A DNA stretch of 64,000 bases from Caulobacter sp. (GCA_017745235.1 JAGHZU010000004.1:1-64000); one strand, 5' to 3'. Shown: positions 1 through 9,413, counted from the first letter of the stretch. Program-made: numbers and translations. Notes: generated from the letters alone by a model not told the origin.

Positions 1-822
1 CGTCACGCCTTCGGCGACCAGTACAAGGCCACCGACTTCCTGTTCCCGGGCAAGGGCACGCTGTCGATCAAGTTCGTCGGCGAAGACGGCGCGACCATCG
101 AGCACGAAGTGTTCAAGAGCCCCGGCGCCGGCGTGGCCATGGGCATGTACAACCTCGACGACTCGATCCGCGACTTCGCTCACGCCTCGTTCGCCTACGG
201 CCTGAACCGCAAGTATCCGGTCTACCTGTCGACCAAGAACACGATCCTCAAGGCCTATGACGGCCGCTTCAAGGACATCTTCCAGGAGATCTACGACGCT
301 CACTACGCCGAGCAGTTCAAGGCCCTGGGCATCCACTACGAGCACCGCCTGATCGACGACATGGTCGCCTCGGCGCTGAAGTGGTCGGGCGGCTACGTCT
401 GGGCCTGCAAGAACTACGACGGCGACGTGCAGTCGGACATCGTCGCCCAGGGCTTCGGCTCGCTGGGCCTGATGACCTCGGTCCTGATGACGCCGGACGG
501 CAAGACGGTGGAAGCCGAAGCCGCCCACGGCACCGTGACCCGCCACTACCGCCAGCACCAGAAGGGCGAGTCGACCTCAACCAACTCGATCGCCTCGATC
601 TTCGCCTGGACCCGTGGCCTGGCCCACCGCGCCAAGCTGGACGACAACGCCGAACTGGCCAAGTTCGCCGCCACCCTGGAGAAGGTCTGCATCGACACCG
701 TCGAGAGCGGCTTCATGACCAAGGACCTGGCCCTGCTGGTCGGCGACAAGCAATCGTGGCTGACCACCGAAGGCTTCCTCGACAAGATCGACGAGAACCT
801 GAAGAAGGCCATGGCCGCCTAA
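1..822 (+). CDS. icd: NADP-dependent isocitrate dehydrogenase, 3' part
   Basis: The reading frame is open from base 1 and ends at the TAA at 820-822, so the gene is cut at its 5' end by the window edge; about 273 codons remain. It oxidises isocitrate to 2-oxoglutarate in the TCA cycle, making NADPH in the cytoplasm. The visible part carries the substrate/metal region around [20 protein letters not shown] and the [13 protein letters not shown] segment followed by ...[15 protein letters not shown], which are hallmarks of the homodimeric eukaryotic-like NADP-IDH family. I recognise it by these motifs. A strong hairpin terminator follows 25 bases after the stop, so the gene ends its transcription unit here. 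Confidence 0.95.
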   Translation, partial: RHAFGDQYKATDFLFPGKGTLSIKFVGEDGATIEHEVFKSPGAGVAMGMYNLDDSIRDFAHASFAYGLNRKYPVYLSTKNTILKAYDGRFKDIFQEIYDAHYAEQFKALGIHYEHRLIDDMVASALKWSGGYVWACKNYDGDVQSDIVAQGFGSLGLMTSVLMTPDGKTVEAEAAHGTVTRHYRQHQKGESTSTNSIASIFAWTRGLAHRAKLDDNAELAKFAATLEKVCIDTVESGFMTKDLALLVGDKQSWLTTEGFLDKIDENLKKAMAA

Positions 823-847
823 TCGCGCCCAAGCCCGCGAACGACGA

Positions 848-880
848 CGCCCCCGGAGGAGCCTCCGGGGGCGTTTTCGT
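848..880 (+). terminator. Rho-independent terminator after icd
   Basis: A perfect 12-bp stem (848-859 pairs with 862-873, very short loop) is followed directly by TTTTCGTTT. Its position 25 bases behind the icd stop fits intrinsic termination of icd. Confidence 0.9.
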
Positions 881-1231
881 TTCGGCGTCTGCGCGCGACG
901 GCCGTCACGGGTCCGCCCGGACCGTGCGACATAGTGACCGAGGGTCGCCTTACGGCGGTTGCGGCGCACCATCCTGGCTTCCCCGGCTCGGACGGATACG
1001 AGACGGCGATTTTTCGCCTTTGGATTCAATGGATCGCGGCACATCGGTCAGCGAACGTCGTTATTAGCATGACGGGTGACTTTGTCCGCGCCGCCGCATT
1101 GCAATACTCAACTGTGCGGCGAGGCGCCGCACAGGTCTGCTGACGCCTGTTAAGGACCCGACAAGGACCAGCGCAACACCTCTTACGCGTAGGCTCGCGT
1201 ACTTTGCATGACAAGGTTCAGGGGTGACATT
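881..1231 (+). promoter_or_regulatory. Intergenic leader of the pilus operon
   Basis: About 350 bases lie between the icd terminator and the first pilus gene. No convincing gene is present; short frames here have no ribosome site and no recognisable protein. The stretch is less GC-rich than its flanks (for example 1060-1115), so the promoter of the pilus operon most probably lies here, but I cannot place -35/-10 boxes with confidence. Confidence 0.4.
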
Positions 1232-1732
1232 ATGCGAAAGGCGTATCTTCCAGTCCTCGCGGTCGCGGGACTTGCATTCGCCGCCTTCGGATCAGCCGCC
1301 AAAGCGGCGACGGCGACGGGTTCATTTCAGGTCAACCTGACCATCCAGGGCGAATGCAAGGTGCAGTCGGCCTCGAACATGAACTTCGGCACGTATGGGG
1401 TGATCGACAGCAACATCGACACCACCAACGCCATCGGCGTCCAGTGCACCAACTCCACACCTTATACGGTAGCCCTCAGCGCCGGCGCCGGCACAGGCGC
1501 GACAGTGGCCACCCGCAAGATGACCAGCGCGGCCAACGATACCGTCTCCTACACCGTCTATCGCGACTCCGGCCGCTCGCAGGTCTGGGGTGTGACCCAG
1601 AACGTCGACACCCAGGCGGGCACAGGCAACGGCGCGGTCCAGACCTATACCGCCTATGGCCGGGTCAGCGCCCAGACCACGCCTGCCCAGGGCGCCTATA
1701 GCGACCTGATCGCGGTGACGATCACCTACTGA
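1232..1732 (+). CDS. Spore coat U domain pilin subunit
   Basis: A 166-residue secreted protein with a clear signal peptide (MRKAYLPVLAVAGLAFAAF..., cleavage near AKA|ATATG) followed by one spore-coat-protein-U domain: two cysteines early in the domain (GECKV, GVQC), a central TVSYTVYRDSGRSQVWG segment and a C-terminal TVYGRV-like strand ending in TITY. Such domains are the pilin subunits of archaic chaperone-usher pili (the Csu family). The start at 1232 is chosen over an in-frame ATG at 1208 because GGGGTG precedes it and the signal peptide begins there. It is first in an operon with a chaperone one base downstream, so it is probably the major subunit. Confidence 0.85.
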   Translation: MRKAYLPVLAVAGLAFAAFGSAAKAATATGSFQVNLTIQGECKVQSASNMNFGTYGVIDSNIDTTNAIGVQCTNSTPYTVALSAGAGTGATVATRKMTSAANDTVSYTVYRDSGRSQVWGVTQNVDTQAGTGNGAVQTYTAYGRVSAQTTPAQGAYSDLIAVTITY

Positions 1733-1733
1733 C

Positions 1734-2444
1734 ATGTCCCGCCGGCTGCTCGCTCCTCTGATCTTGCTCCTGGCCTCGGCCCTCGCCCCGCCGGCGGCCG
1801 AGGCTTCGACACTGCGTGTCAGCCCGGTGAGCCTGGACCTGCCCACGGGGCAGAACGCGGCGATCCTGACCCTCTTCAACGACGACGCCGCCCTGCTGAA
1901 CGTGCAGGTGCGGGTGTTCCGCTGGCGCCAGGTGGACGGAAAGGACCTGCTAGAGCCCACGACCGGAGTCGTGGCCAGTCCGCCGATCGCTGCGATCGCC
2001 GCCGGCGCCCAACGCACCGTCCGGGTGGTTCGCCTTGATCCCAAGCTGCCCGAGAAGCAGGAGGCCTATCGCCTCATCGTGGACGAACTGCCGCCCACGG
2101 TCAGCCAACCCGGCCGGCAGGTGACCCTGCTTATGCGCCACTCCATCCCGCTGTTCTTCGCCGCGACGCCCGACAAGGCCCGCGTGACGTGGCGACTTGC
2201 GCCATCGGGCGCAGTCGAGACCTTGAGCGTCACCAACACAGGCGGCCGGCACCTGCGGGTGTCGAACCTGCGCGTGATCTCCGGCTCGGGTCAGGTCCTG
2301 GCGGAGCGCAAGGGCCTGGTCGGCTACGCCCTTCCAGGCTCGACCATGGCTTGGCCGCTGGACGCTTTCCCACCCTCGACCGGCCTGCACCTGACCGCCG
2401 ACACCGACATCGGCCCCCTCGATGCGCCGGTCGCCGGCGATTGA
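1734..2444 (+). CDS. Periplasmic pilus chaperone (PapD/CsuC-like)
   Basis: A 236-residue protein with a signal peptide (about residues 1-24, ending PPAAEA|STLRV). The mature part has the two immunoglobulin-like domains of pilus chaperones: SPVSLDLPTGQNAAILTLFN at the first edge strands, then a second domain after the RHSIPLFF segment near residue 137. Chaperones of this family bind unfolded pilin subunits in the periplasm, complete their fold by donor-strand complementation and hand them to the usher. It starts one base after the pilin stop and overlaps the usher gene by 23 bases, which suggests translational coupling. The family assignment is secure; the partner subunits are inferred from gene order. 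Confidence 0.88.
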   Translation: MSRRLLAPLILLLASALAPPAAEASTLRVSPVSLDLPTGQNAAILTLFNDDAALLNVQVRVFRWRQVDGKDLLEPTTGVVASPPIAAIAAGAQRTVRVVRLDPKLPEKQEAYRLIVDELPPTVSQPGRQVTLLMRHSIPLFFAATPDKARVTWRLAPSGAVETLSVTNTGGRHLRVSNLRVISGSGQVLAERKGLVGYALPGSTMAWPLDAFPPSTGLHLTADTDIGPLDAPVAGD

Positions 2445-4815
2445 GGCGGCCGTGCTGCTTCTGGCCGCCGCATCGATGCGCGACATCGCCCACGCCCAGG
2501 AGATTCCGCCTCCGATCGCGACCCTCCCCGCGGTCGAGAACCTCCAGCTGGAGGTGTGGATCAACATGCGCAGCACCGGCCTTGTCGCCTCAGTCACCCG
2601 CGAGCCCGACGGCCGCCTCCTGATGAGCGCCGAAGAGCTGCGGGCCGTGGGTCTGGCCGCCCCGCGTCGCCCCGGCCTGATCGACCTCGCCACCCTGCCC
2701 GGCCTCAGCGCCGACTATGACGAGATCAACCAGCGCCTGATGGTTCGCGCGACGGTCGCCACGCTCAACACCCAACGGTTCGACCTGGCGCCTGACGATC
2801 GCGAAGGCCTGGACGCTCGCCAGGACGCCGGAGCGGTGCTGAACTACGCCTTCTCCGCCGATGGCGGCCAAGGCGAGCGCGGGGACGATGTCGGGCTGGA
2901 CGGCTTGGGCCTGGCGCTGGACGGCCGGGTGTTCGGCCGTTTCGGCACGCTGGGATCGGCGGTCTCGGGCTCGTACGCCTCGGGCCAGGGCCACCTGGTG
3001 CGGCTGGACACCGCCTGGAACTGGTACTCGCCGCGCCATGCCCTGTCAGTGCGGGCGGGCGACTTCATCAACGCCGGCTTCTCGTGGACACGGCCCATCC
3101 GCATGGCCGGCCTGCAGATCCGCCGCGATTTCTCCACCCGTCCGGACCTTGTGACCATGCCTTCGCTGCGCCTGTCAGCCAGCGCCGCCGCGCCCTCGGT
3201 CCTGGATCTCTACGTCAACGACGTGCCTGTGCTGACCCGCCGGGTCGGCGCCGGGCCGATCGAAGTCGATGGCCTGCCCCCCTCCCAAGGCTTCAACCAG
3301 GCTCGTCTGGTGCTGCGCGACGAAGCGGGCCGCCAGACCACGGTCTTGGCTCCTTTCTTCGTCACTCCCCTGCTGCTGAAGAAAGGGCTGGTGGACTACG
3401 CCGCGGAACTCGGCGTAGCCCGGCGTTTCTTTGGCGTTCGGTCGGGCGACTATGACAATGCGGTGCTGGCGACCGGAAGCCTGCGCTATGGCCTGACAGA
3501 CGCCCTGACGTTGGAAGGGCATGTCGAGGCCGGCGCCGGCCTGGCCAACCTGGGCGGCGGCTTGGCGGTCCAGTTGAACGGGCTGGGGGTGGGCGCCCTG
3601 TCCGCTTCGGCCAGCCACGCGCCCGGCGAGGACGGCGCGCTGGTCGCCGCCGTCTTCGACAGCCGGGTGGCGGGCGTCTATGTTTCGGCCATGGCCACGC
3701 AGGCCAGCGCCGGCTACCGCGACCTCGCCTCGGCGACATCGGGCCGATGGAGCCTGCGCAACGGCCAGGTGGTGGGCGACGAGCCGCCGCGCTCCATCCG
3801 CCAGGTCACCGTCTCGGCCCCGATCGACCTGACCTTTCGCCGGCACGGCGGCGACCCGGCCACCTTCAGCCTCGGCTACGCCGCTCAGGAAGACCAGCAG
3901 GGCGAGCGGCGCACGGTCTGGAACGGCTCGCTGCGCCAGACCCTGGATCGTCGCCTGACGCTGTACGCCACTGGCTATGTCACGCGAGGCGACCGGCGCG
4001 ACACAGGCGTGTTCCTGGGGCTGGCCATTCCCTTGGGACCGAAGGTGTCGACCACCGTTGGAGCCGAGGTCCAGGGCGCGGACACCGTCGGCTTCGTCGA
4101 AGCCAGCAAGGCCGAAGACCAGGCCGAGGGCAGCAACGCCTGGCGCCTGCGCGCCGAGCAAGGCGCCAATTCCCGGCTGGAGGCCCAGGCCGTCTACCGG
4201 GGCCGCGCCTACCGCATCTCCGCGTCGGCCCAGCACAGCGACAGGGCCACACGCGGCCAGTTGCAAGTCGACGGCTCGGTGGCCTGGCTGGATCCCCGCC
4301 CGGTCTTCGCCAACCGCCTGGACAGCGCCTTTGCGCTGGTCGATGTCGGCGCGCCGGGGGTGCCGGTGCTGTTCCAGAACCAGAAGATTGGTGTCAGCGG
4401 CGCCAACGGCCGGCTGGTTGTGCGCAACCTCTCTCCGTTCGACCGCAACAAGATCGCCATCGATCCCGAAAAACTGACCCTGGACCTCGAGGCCGACCGG
4501 ACCGAGACCTATGTCACCCCCATCGACGGCGGCGGCCTGAAGGTCAGCTTCGGCGTCGCCCGCAGCCGCCCTTCCGTCCTGGTCACGCTGCGTCGGGTCG
4601 ATGGCCGCTTCGTAGCGGCCGGAGCCGAGGTCGAGCGTCCCGGTCGCACGGAACGAGCCGTCGTCGGCTATGACGGCCAGGCCTTCCTGACCGAGATCGG
4701 CCCGGTCAACGACCTGACGGTCCATCTCGAGGATGACGCCGTCTGCGTGGCGCATTTCGCAGCTCCGCCCCCGACCAAGGGAGGTCCCGGTGTGGTGGAA
4801 GCGATCTGTCGCTAG
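2422..4815 (+). CDS. Outer-membrane fimbrial usher (FimD/PapC/CsuD family)
   Basis: A 797-residue outer-membrane protein. After a signal peptide (MRRSPAIEAAVLLLAAASM..., cleavage near AHA|QEIP) there is an N-terminal chaperone-binding region (LEVWINMRSTG...), a long beta-barrel region with typical SYASGQG/VRAGDF/GFSWTRPIRMAGLQIRRDF signatures, and a C-terminal domain with GANGRLVVRNLSPFDRNKIAIDPEKL, which matches usher carboxyl domains. Ushers form the secretion pore through which subunits are assembled. The start at 2422 lies inside the chaperone gene; no good ribosome site is seen, consistent with coupling. The 3' end overlaps the next gene by 26 bases. Confidence 0.9.
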   Translation: MRRSPAIEAAVLLLAAASMRDIAHAQEIPPPIATLPAVENLQLEVWINMRSTGLVASVTREPDGRLLMSAEELRAVGLAAPRRPGLIDLATLPGLSADYDEINQRLMVRATVATLNTQRFDLAPDDREGLDARQDAGAVLNYAFSADGGQGERGDDVGLDGLGLALDGRVFGRFGTLGSAVSGSYASGQGHLVRLDTAWNWYSPRHALSVRAGDFINAGFSWTRPIRMAGLQIRRDFSTRPDLVTMPSLRLSASAAAPSVLDLYVNDVPVLTRRVGAGPIEVDGLPPSQGFNQARLVLRDEAGRQTTVLAPFFVTPLLLKKGLVDYAAELGVARRFFGVRSGDYDNAVLATGSLRYGLTDALTLEGHVEAGAGLANLGGGLAVQLNGLGVGALSASASHAPGEDGALVAAVFDSRVAGVYVSAMATQASAGYRDLASATSGRWSLRNGQVVGDEPPRSIRQVTVSAPIDLTFRRHGGDPATFSLGYAAQEDQQGERRTVWNGSLRQTLDRRLTLYATGYVTRGDRRDTGVFLGLAIPLGPKVSTTVGAEVQGADTVGFVEASKAEDQAEGSNAWRLRAEQGANSRLEAQAVYRGRAYRISASAQHSDRATRGQLQVDGSVAWLDPRPVFANRLDSAFALVDVGAPGVPVLFQNQKIGVSGANGRLVVRNLSPFDRNKIAIDPEKLTLDLEADRTETYVTPIDGGGLKVSFGVARSRPSVLVTLRRVDGRFVAAGAEVERPGRTERAVVGYDGQAFLTEIGPVNDLTVHLEDDAVCVAHFAAPPPTKGGPGVVEAICR

Positions 4816-5785
4816 GCTGTCAGCCCTGGCTGTCGCCTTGGGCGGCGTGTCGGGCGGGACCGCCCTGGTCGCACCGACCCCGGCCCGCGCCGCGGCCAGT
4901 TGCGCCGCCACCGTCGGCTCGGCCAGTTTCGGAACCCAGATCAGTCCGTTGACGGCCGGAACGGTGGACACCACCGCCACGCTCAACTTCAGCTGCTCGG
5001 GCCTGACGCCGGGCATCCCGATCTCGCTGTGCCCGAACCTGGACGGCGGCTCCGCCGGCGGCGACGGCGCGGGCGGCCGATATCTCAAGACGGCCGGCGG
5101 GATCAGCCTCCCGTTCCAGATCTACCAGGACAGCGGCCGCAGCCAGCCTTGGGGCTCGTCCAGCCTGCTGGTGTTCGGCACGGTTCCGACCATCACCGCC
5201 ACGCCGGGCCTGGGCGGGACGATCAACGTCAACCGCACGCTCTACGCCCGCATCACCACCCAGGTCACGACCTCGCCGGGAACCTATACAAGCGACTTCA
5301 GCGGCCAGAACTTCTTCTGGGGCTTGAACCTGCTGACCTGCGCGGGCGTGACGGTGGGCTCCAGCGTCGTTCCCGCCACCTTCACCTTCAGCGCCACACT
5401 GGTTCCCGACTGCCAGGTCGCAGCCAGCGCCCTGAACTTCGGAACGGTCGGCGTGTTGACGGCCAACAGGGACAGCAGCACGTCCCTGAACGTCACCTGC
5501 ACCAGCGGCACGACCTACAATGTGGGTTTGGACAACGGGTTGACGGGCGCGGGTCCGGTGTCGCGCCAGATGAAGATGGGGGCGGAGACCGTCACCTACG
5601 GCCTCTACAAGAACAACGCCCGCGACCAGCCCTGGGGCCTGGTCGGCCAGGGGGCGGGCTTCGTCGTCGGCGGCGCGGGCACGGGGTCGGCCCAGCCCCT
5701 GACCGTCTATGGCCGCGTGCCGCCCCAGACCACGCCGTCCCCCGGACCCTACGCCGACACCGTCGTCGCCACCGTCACCTACTGA
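4790..5785 (+). CDS. Two-domain spore coat U protein, probable pilus tip adhesin
   Basis: A 331-residue secreted protein with two tandem spore-coat-U domains. The start is the GTG at 4790: AAGGGAGG lies five bases upstream and the signal peptide (VWWKRSVARLSALAVALGG..., cleavage near ARA|AASCA) begins there; an earlier in-frame ATG at 4733 would add an unrelated leader. Domain 1 covers about residues 35-195 and domain 2 about 200-331; both carry the QDSGRSQPWG / KNNARDQPWG motif and cysteine pairs, and domain 2 ends VTVAT-VTY like the first subunit. Two-domain subunits at the end of such operons (CsuE-like) sit at the pilus tip. Adhesin function is inferred from this architecture and position. 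Confidence 0.85.
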   Translation: MWWKRSVARLSALAVALGGVSGGTALVAPTPARAAASCAATVGSASFGTQISPLTAGTVDTTATLNFSCSGLTPGIPISLCPNLDGGSAGGDGAGGRYLKTAGGISLPFQIYQDSGRSQPWGSSSLLVFGTVPTITATPGLGGTINVNRTLYARITTQVTTSPGTYTSDFSGQNFFWGLNLLTCAGVTVGSSVVPATFTFSATLVPDCQVAASALNFGTVGVLTANRDSSTSLNVTCTSGTTYNVGLDNGLTGAGPVSRQMKMGAETVTYGLYKNNARDQPWGLVGQGAGFVVGGAGTGSAQPLTVYGRVPPQTTPSPGPYADTVVATVTY

Positions 5786-5799
5786 GCGCGGGAAAAGCC

Positions 5800-6285
5800 A
5801 TGTTTATCGCCCAGATCTATCCTGCCCGTGACGTCGCCCGGGTCGCCGCGCTTCGCCGCCTCGAGATCCTGGACACTCCTCCGACCGTCGAGTTCGACCA
5901 GATCGCCTGGTCGGCCAAGACCCTGTTCGAGACCTCAGCCGCCTTCGTCAGCTTCGTCGACGAGGACCGGCAGTGGTTCAAGGCGCGAGCGGGCGCAGAC
6001 ATGGTCGAGACCGACCGCAGCGCCTCATTCTGCAGTCACTGCATCGCCTACCGTAATCCGCTCTGGATCGAAGACGCGCGCGACGATCCGCGGGTGTTCG
6101 ACAATCCATTCGTCACGGGCGCTCCGTTCATCCGCTTCTATGCGGGCGCGCCTATCCGCGACGTCGACGGCTGGCTGCTGGGTACGGTGTGCGTCATCGA
6201 CACCCAGCCTCGGGCCCACGACCTGCGGCTGGAAACCGGCCTGATCGCCTTGGCGGGCATGGCTTCGGCCCTGCTGGGCGGTTGA
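5800..6285 (+). CDS. Stand-alone GAF domain protein
   Basis: A 161-residue cytoplasmic protein made almost entirely of one GAF domain: the N-terminal RLEILDTPPTVEFDQIAW helix, the FVDEDRQWFKAR strand, the SFCSHCI motif, and PFVTGAPFIRFYAGAPI...GTVCVIDTQPR. This is the subtype usually fused in front of GGDEF or histidine-kinase modules, here without any output domain. GAF domains bind small ligands or mediate dimerisation. It begins 14 bases after the tip-subunit stop, so it is probably the last gene of the pilus operon and could tune it, but nothing in the sequence shows how. Confidence 0.8.
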   Translation: MFIAQIYPARDVARVAALRRLEILDTPPTVEFDQIAWSAKTLFETSAAFVSFVDEDRQWFKARAGADMVETDRSASFCSHCIAYRNPLWIEDARDDPRVFDNPFVTGAPFIRFYAGAPIRDVDGWLLGTVCVIDTQPRAHDLRLETGLIALAGMASALLGG

Positions 6286-6364
6286 GGCCCGATAGGCGAA
6301 CGCCCTTGCGGCTCGCCCCCGAACCGCTTTCTATGCGGCGTTAATGCTGCGGCGGGGGCGCGCG

Positions 6365-6940
6365 ATGACTTTCCAGAAACGGCTATGGGACCTCCTGGTC
6401 CTGGCCCTCGTGATCTTCGCCGTCGCCTTCGCGACCGCGCCCTGGTTCGCCTTCCGGGCCCTGAAGGCCGCCGCCCAGTACGAGGACGTGCAAGCGATCG
6501 GCGAGCTCGTCGACTTTCCGGCCGTACGCAAGAGCTTGACCGCCCAACTGAACGAGCCCGCGCCCGCCGCCGCCCCGGCCGAGCCGCCGTCGATCTGGCG
6601 CGACCCGCTGGGCGTCTTCAAGCAGGCCATCGAACCGATCGCCCCGCCCGAGCCGAAGGTCAATCGCTACCTGACGGTGGCCGGCCTCTCGGCCCTCACC
6701 CGCGGCTACGCGCCCGGCACGGCGCCGGCCGCTCCGCCCAGGCCGGTTACCGCCGGCGACCGCTTCAAGGCCGCCCTCGCCGGTCCCAACGCCGCCATCG
6801 CCTATTGGGACCCCAACCGCGTCCGCATCGCCGTGCGCCGCCCCGGCCAGCCGCAGAAGGTGACGGTGTTCACCTTCCACCGCGGCGATCTCTTCGCCTG
6901 GAAGCTGACCCACATCCGCCTGCCGGGCGACGAACGCTGA
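6365..6940 (+). CDS. DUF2939 family membrane-anchored protein
   Basis: A 191-residue protein with one N-terminal membrane helix (LLVLALVIFAVAFATAPWFAF, residues 9-29) followed by an AALKAAAQYEDVQAIGELVDFPAVRKSL segment typical of DUF2939, a proline/alanine-rich stretch, and a second conserved part rich in WDPNRVRIAVR. The start at 6365 rather than the ATG at 6344 is preferred because GGCGGGGGCG lies just upstream of it. The bulk should face the periplasm. No function is known for the family; neighbours are unrelated. Confidence 0.7.
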   Translation: MTFQKRLWDLLVLALVIFAVAFATAPWFAFRALKAAAQYEDVQAIGELVDFPAVRKSLTAQLNEPAPAAAPAEPPSIWRDPLGVFKQAIEPIAPPEPKVNRYLTVAGLSALTRGYAPGTAPAAPPRPVTAGDRFKAALAGPNAAIAYWDPNRVRIAVRRPGQPQKVTVFTFHRGDLFAWKLTHIRLPGDER

Positions 6941-7037
6941 AATGCGAGCGCTTTGACCGCTCGCCACCGCCGATGGTATCGACGGAGGTCCCGCAAGGGC
7001 CAAGGTCGATGCGCCCGAGTCCTGTCCTGGTAAATCC

Positions 7038-8018
7038 GTGATCCATCTTCTGCTCGACGTCCTTCAACGGGTGCTGCCGTTTTTCCTCCTCGTGGGGGCC
7101 GGGGTGGTCCTGGCGCGGCTGCGCCTGTTCGACGCCCGGATGTCCAACGGGCTGTCCACCTATGTCTACTGGATCGGCTTTCCCGCCCTGCTGGTGAACT
7201 CGCTGTCGCGGGTCGGCGCGCCCGACCGGGCCTTGACCGAGGGCCTGGTCGCCTATGGCGCCTGCGCCCTGCTGGTGGTTGTGCTGATGGTGCTGGTCGG
7301 CATGGTCGTGGGCTGGACGCGCGAGGAACGCGCCGGGGCGGCGCTGTCGGCCAGCCTGGGCAATAGCGCGTTCCTGGGCCTGCCCATCGCCCTGTCGGTG
7401 CTCGGCGCGGAGAGCGCGCGCCTAGCCGCCGGCGTCGTCGCCGTGGACTTCGTGGTGGTGGCCGCCATCGGCGTGGGACTGCTGGGCTGGGCCGGCGGTC
7501 GCTCGACCTGGCGCTCGCTGATGCAGGCGCTGCGCAATCCCATCGTGCTGGCGGCCATCTGCGGCTCGCTGATGGCCCTGCTGGGCCTGCAATTGCCCGC
7601 CGTGCTGGATCGCGCCGTGGCCGCCGCCGCGGCCTCGGGCAGCCCCGTCGCCCTGCTGGCCCTGGGCGTCGCCCTGGGCCTCACGGGGGAGCCGATCGCC
7701 GGCATGCCTTGCGAGCCCGATCCGGAAGACCCCCTGCCCGTCCCGCGTTGGGGCCCGATCGTCACCGCAGCCGTGGCGAAGTTGACAATCCTGCCGCTGG
7801 CCACCTGGATCGTGGTGGGCCTGGTCCACGCCCCCACGCCCTTCCGCCTGGGCGCGACCCTGCTGGCCGCCGCGCCCACCGCGGTGAACGTCTTCATCCA
7901 GACCAAGGCCCACAGCGTCTTCGAACGCGGCGGCGCACGCACCGTGGCCCTGACCACGGCCGCCTCATGCGTCACCCTGTCGGTCGTGGCCATGCTGCTG
8001 GCCCATGCTGCGGGCTAG
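7038..8018 (+). CDS. AEC (auxin efflux carrier) family transporter
   Basis: A 326-residue integral membrane protein with about ten predicted helices arranged as two halves around a hydrophilic loop (near residues 220-235, PCEPDPEDPLPV). The N-terminal GVVLARLRLFDARMSNGLSTYVYWIGFPALL and the SLGNSAFLGLPIALSVLG segment are typical of AEC carriers, which export or exchange small organic anions such as malate. The start is a GTG; no ATG gives a better frame. The gene stands alone, with the NAD salvage operon convergent behind it. Substrate cannot be told from the sequence. Confidence 0.85.
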   Translation: MIHLLLDVLQRVLPFFLLVGAGVVLARLRLFDARMSNGLSTYVYWIGFPALLVNSLSRVGAPDRALTEGLVAYGACALLVVVLMVLVGMVVGWTREERAGAALSASLGNSAFLGLPIALSVLGAESARLAAGVVAVDFVVVAAIGVGLLGWAGGRSTWRSLMQALRNPIVLAAICGSLMALLGLQLPAVLDRAVAAAAASGSPVALLALGVALGLTGEPIAGMPCEPDPEDPLPVPRWGPIVTAAVAKLTILPLATWIVVGLVHAPTPFRLGATLLAAAPTAVNVFIQTKAHSVFERGGARTVALTTAASCVTLSVVAMLLAHAAG

Positions 8019-8027
8019 CTGAGCGTC

Positions 8028-9413
8028 CTACCTCGCCGCTAGCGCCCGCACCTCCGCCAGGCTTTGGTCGCGCAGCAGCTCGCCGTTCCGCCACACCGGG
8101 ACCAGCGCGTTCTCGCCGCCATCCAGCGGCTGGAACCGTTCACCATCGACGGCCACGGTGCGCCAGGCGCCCGGTCCGCCGGCCAGGCCCAGCAGCCCCT
8201 TCTTGGAGCGCTTGCCCGCGTCGGTGATCGGGTCCTTGAAGACGTCGCGCCAGGCGCCGTCAACCTCGATGGCGCTGGCCTTGTAGGCGAAGCGCTGGGT
8301 GTCGCGGTCAAGCTTCTGCAGCAGCGCCCCGCCCATGCCGAAGGCGATGTTTTCTGCGCTGAAGCCCTCGGCGATGATGCGGTCCAGGATCTGCCGGATG
8401 CTGTCGGGATTGACCCCGTCGCCCTGGATCACGCGGACGTTCCTGAGGACTCTGTAGCCCTTGCCATTGGTCGCGGTTCCGAACCGTTGGGCCAGCAGGG
8501 CCATGGTCCGGGCCACCACCGTGACGGGGTCGCCACTGTCGGGACGCACGACCAGGGTGGCGCCGCTGTCGATGACCTTCTGGCGCAGGGCCTCGCCCCA
8601 CAGGTGCTCGACCGCGCCGTAGAGATCGTAGCTGTCGGACACCACGGCGTAGATCCCGCCCGGCTTGCCGAAGCGGTCGACCATGTTGGCGTAGGCCTCG
8701 ACCTCATGCTCGCGGCCCCAGCTGGTGATCGTGCTGTGCTCGGCGGCGGGGATGCTGAAAGCCGCCATCGGCTCCCTATACCAGCGGCGGGCGGCCACGA
8801 CGGCGGACAGCGTGTCGCTGCCCATGAAGTTGACCAGGTGCGCCAGCCCGCCCAGGGCCGCGGACGCCTCGCTGGAGACCCCCCGCGCCCCGAAGTCGTG
8901 CAGCTTGAACGGAAGCTCGGCGGCCGGATCGTCGGCGGTCTTCTCCAGCGCCGCCTTGATCGTCTGGCGCACGCCCCAGCTGATGGTGGCGACCGTCACC
9001 GGATACCAGACGCGCAGCAGGGCGGTCTCGACATAGCTGCCCAGCCACCAGAAGTCGGGATCAGTGTTGACCACGGTCATCATGGCGTTGTGCGTGGGCA
9101 GCACCGTGCCCTCGGCCACGGCCCGGATCTCGATCGGCAGGCGGCCGCCGTGGCGGGCCAGCAGCAACTCCCATCCCACGCGGTTGAACGGCAGGCCATG
9201 GGCCGTGATCAGGTCTTCAGCCTCGGCGACGTCAGCCGCCGTCACAGGCCTGGCGAACTCGGATTTCAGGATAGCCTGCAGGCCGAAGAACACCGTGGCG
9301 TCATAGGCTCCGCCCCGGCTCTCGGCATAGGAGAACACCCGGCTGGCGCCAGGCGGATACTGCAGGAAGTGGCTGGTCTTGTAGCTGTCGGTGTTGAGGA
9401 TCGGGTTGATCAT
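8028..9413 (-). CDS. Nicotinamide phosphoribosyltransferase (NAMPT/NadV type)
   Basis: A 461-residue cytoplasmic enzyme joining nicotinamide to PRPP to give NMN. It has the whole NAMPT signature: ILNTDSYKTSHFLQYP at the N-terminus, FKLHDFGARGVSS, VSDSYDLYGAVEHLWGE, LVVRPDSGDP, RVIQGDGV and FGMGGALLQKLDRDTQRFAYK. The longer frame to 9668 is rejected; the ATG at 9413 has AAGGAG upstream and starts the conserved domain. The neighbouring adenylyltransferase gene uses its NMN product, and both are on the same strand 73 bases apart, so an operon for two-step NAD salvage from nicotinamide is likely. Confidence 0.92.
   Translation of the reverse strand: MINPILNTDSYKTSHFLQYPPGASRVFSYAESRGGAYDATVFFGLQAILKSEFARPVTAADVAEAEDLITAHGLPFNRVGWELLLARHGGRLPIEIRAVAEGTVLPTHNAMMTVVNTDPDFWWLGSYVETALLRVWYPVTVATISWGVRQTIKAALEKTADDPAAELPFKLHDFGARGVSSEASAALGGLAHLVNFMGSDTLSAVVAARRWYREPMAAFSIPAAEHSTITSWGREHEVEAYANMVDRFGKPGGIYAVVSDSYDLYGAVEHLWGEALRQKVIDSGATLVVRPDSGDPVTVVARTMALLAQRFGTATNGKGYRVLRNVRVIQGDGVNPDSIRQILDRIIAEGFSAENIAFGMGGALLQKLDRDTQRFAYKASAIEVDGAWRDVFKDPITDAGKRSKKGLLGLAGGPGAWRTVAVDGERFQPLDGGENALVPVWRNGELLRDQSLAEVRALAAR

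Noticed and set aside
934..1143. Small gene between icd and the pilus operon
   Set aside because: The 69-codon frame has no ribosome site and no recognisable protein; the region looks like a promoter leader.
3175..5088. 637-codon minus-strand frame over the usher gene
   Set aside because: Antisense shadow of the usher; composition is typical of GC-rich mirror frames and no domain is recognisable.
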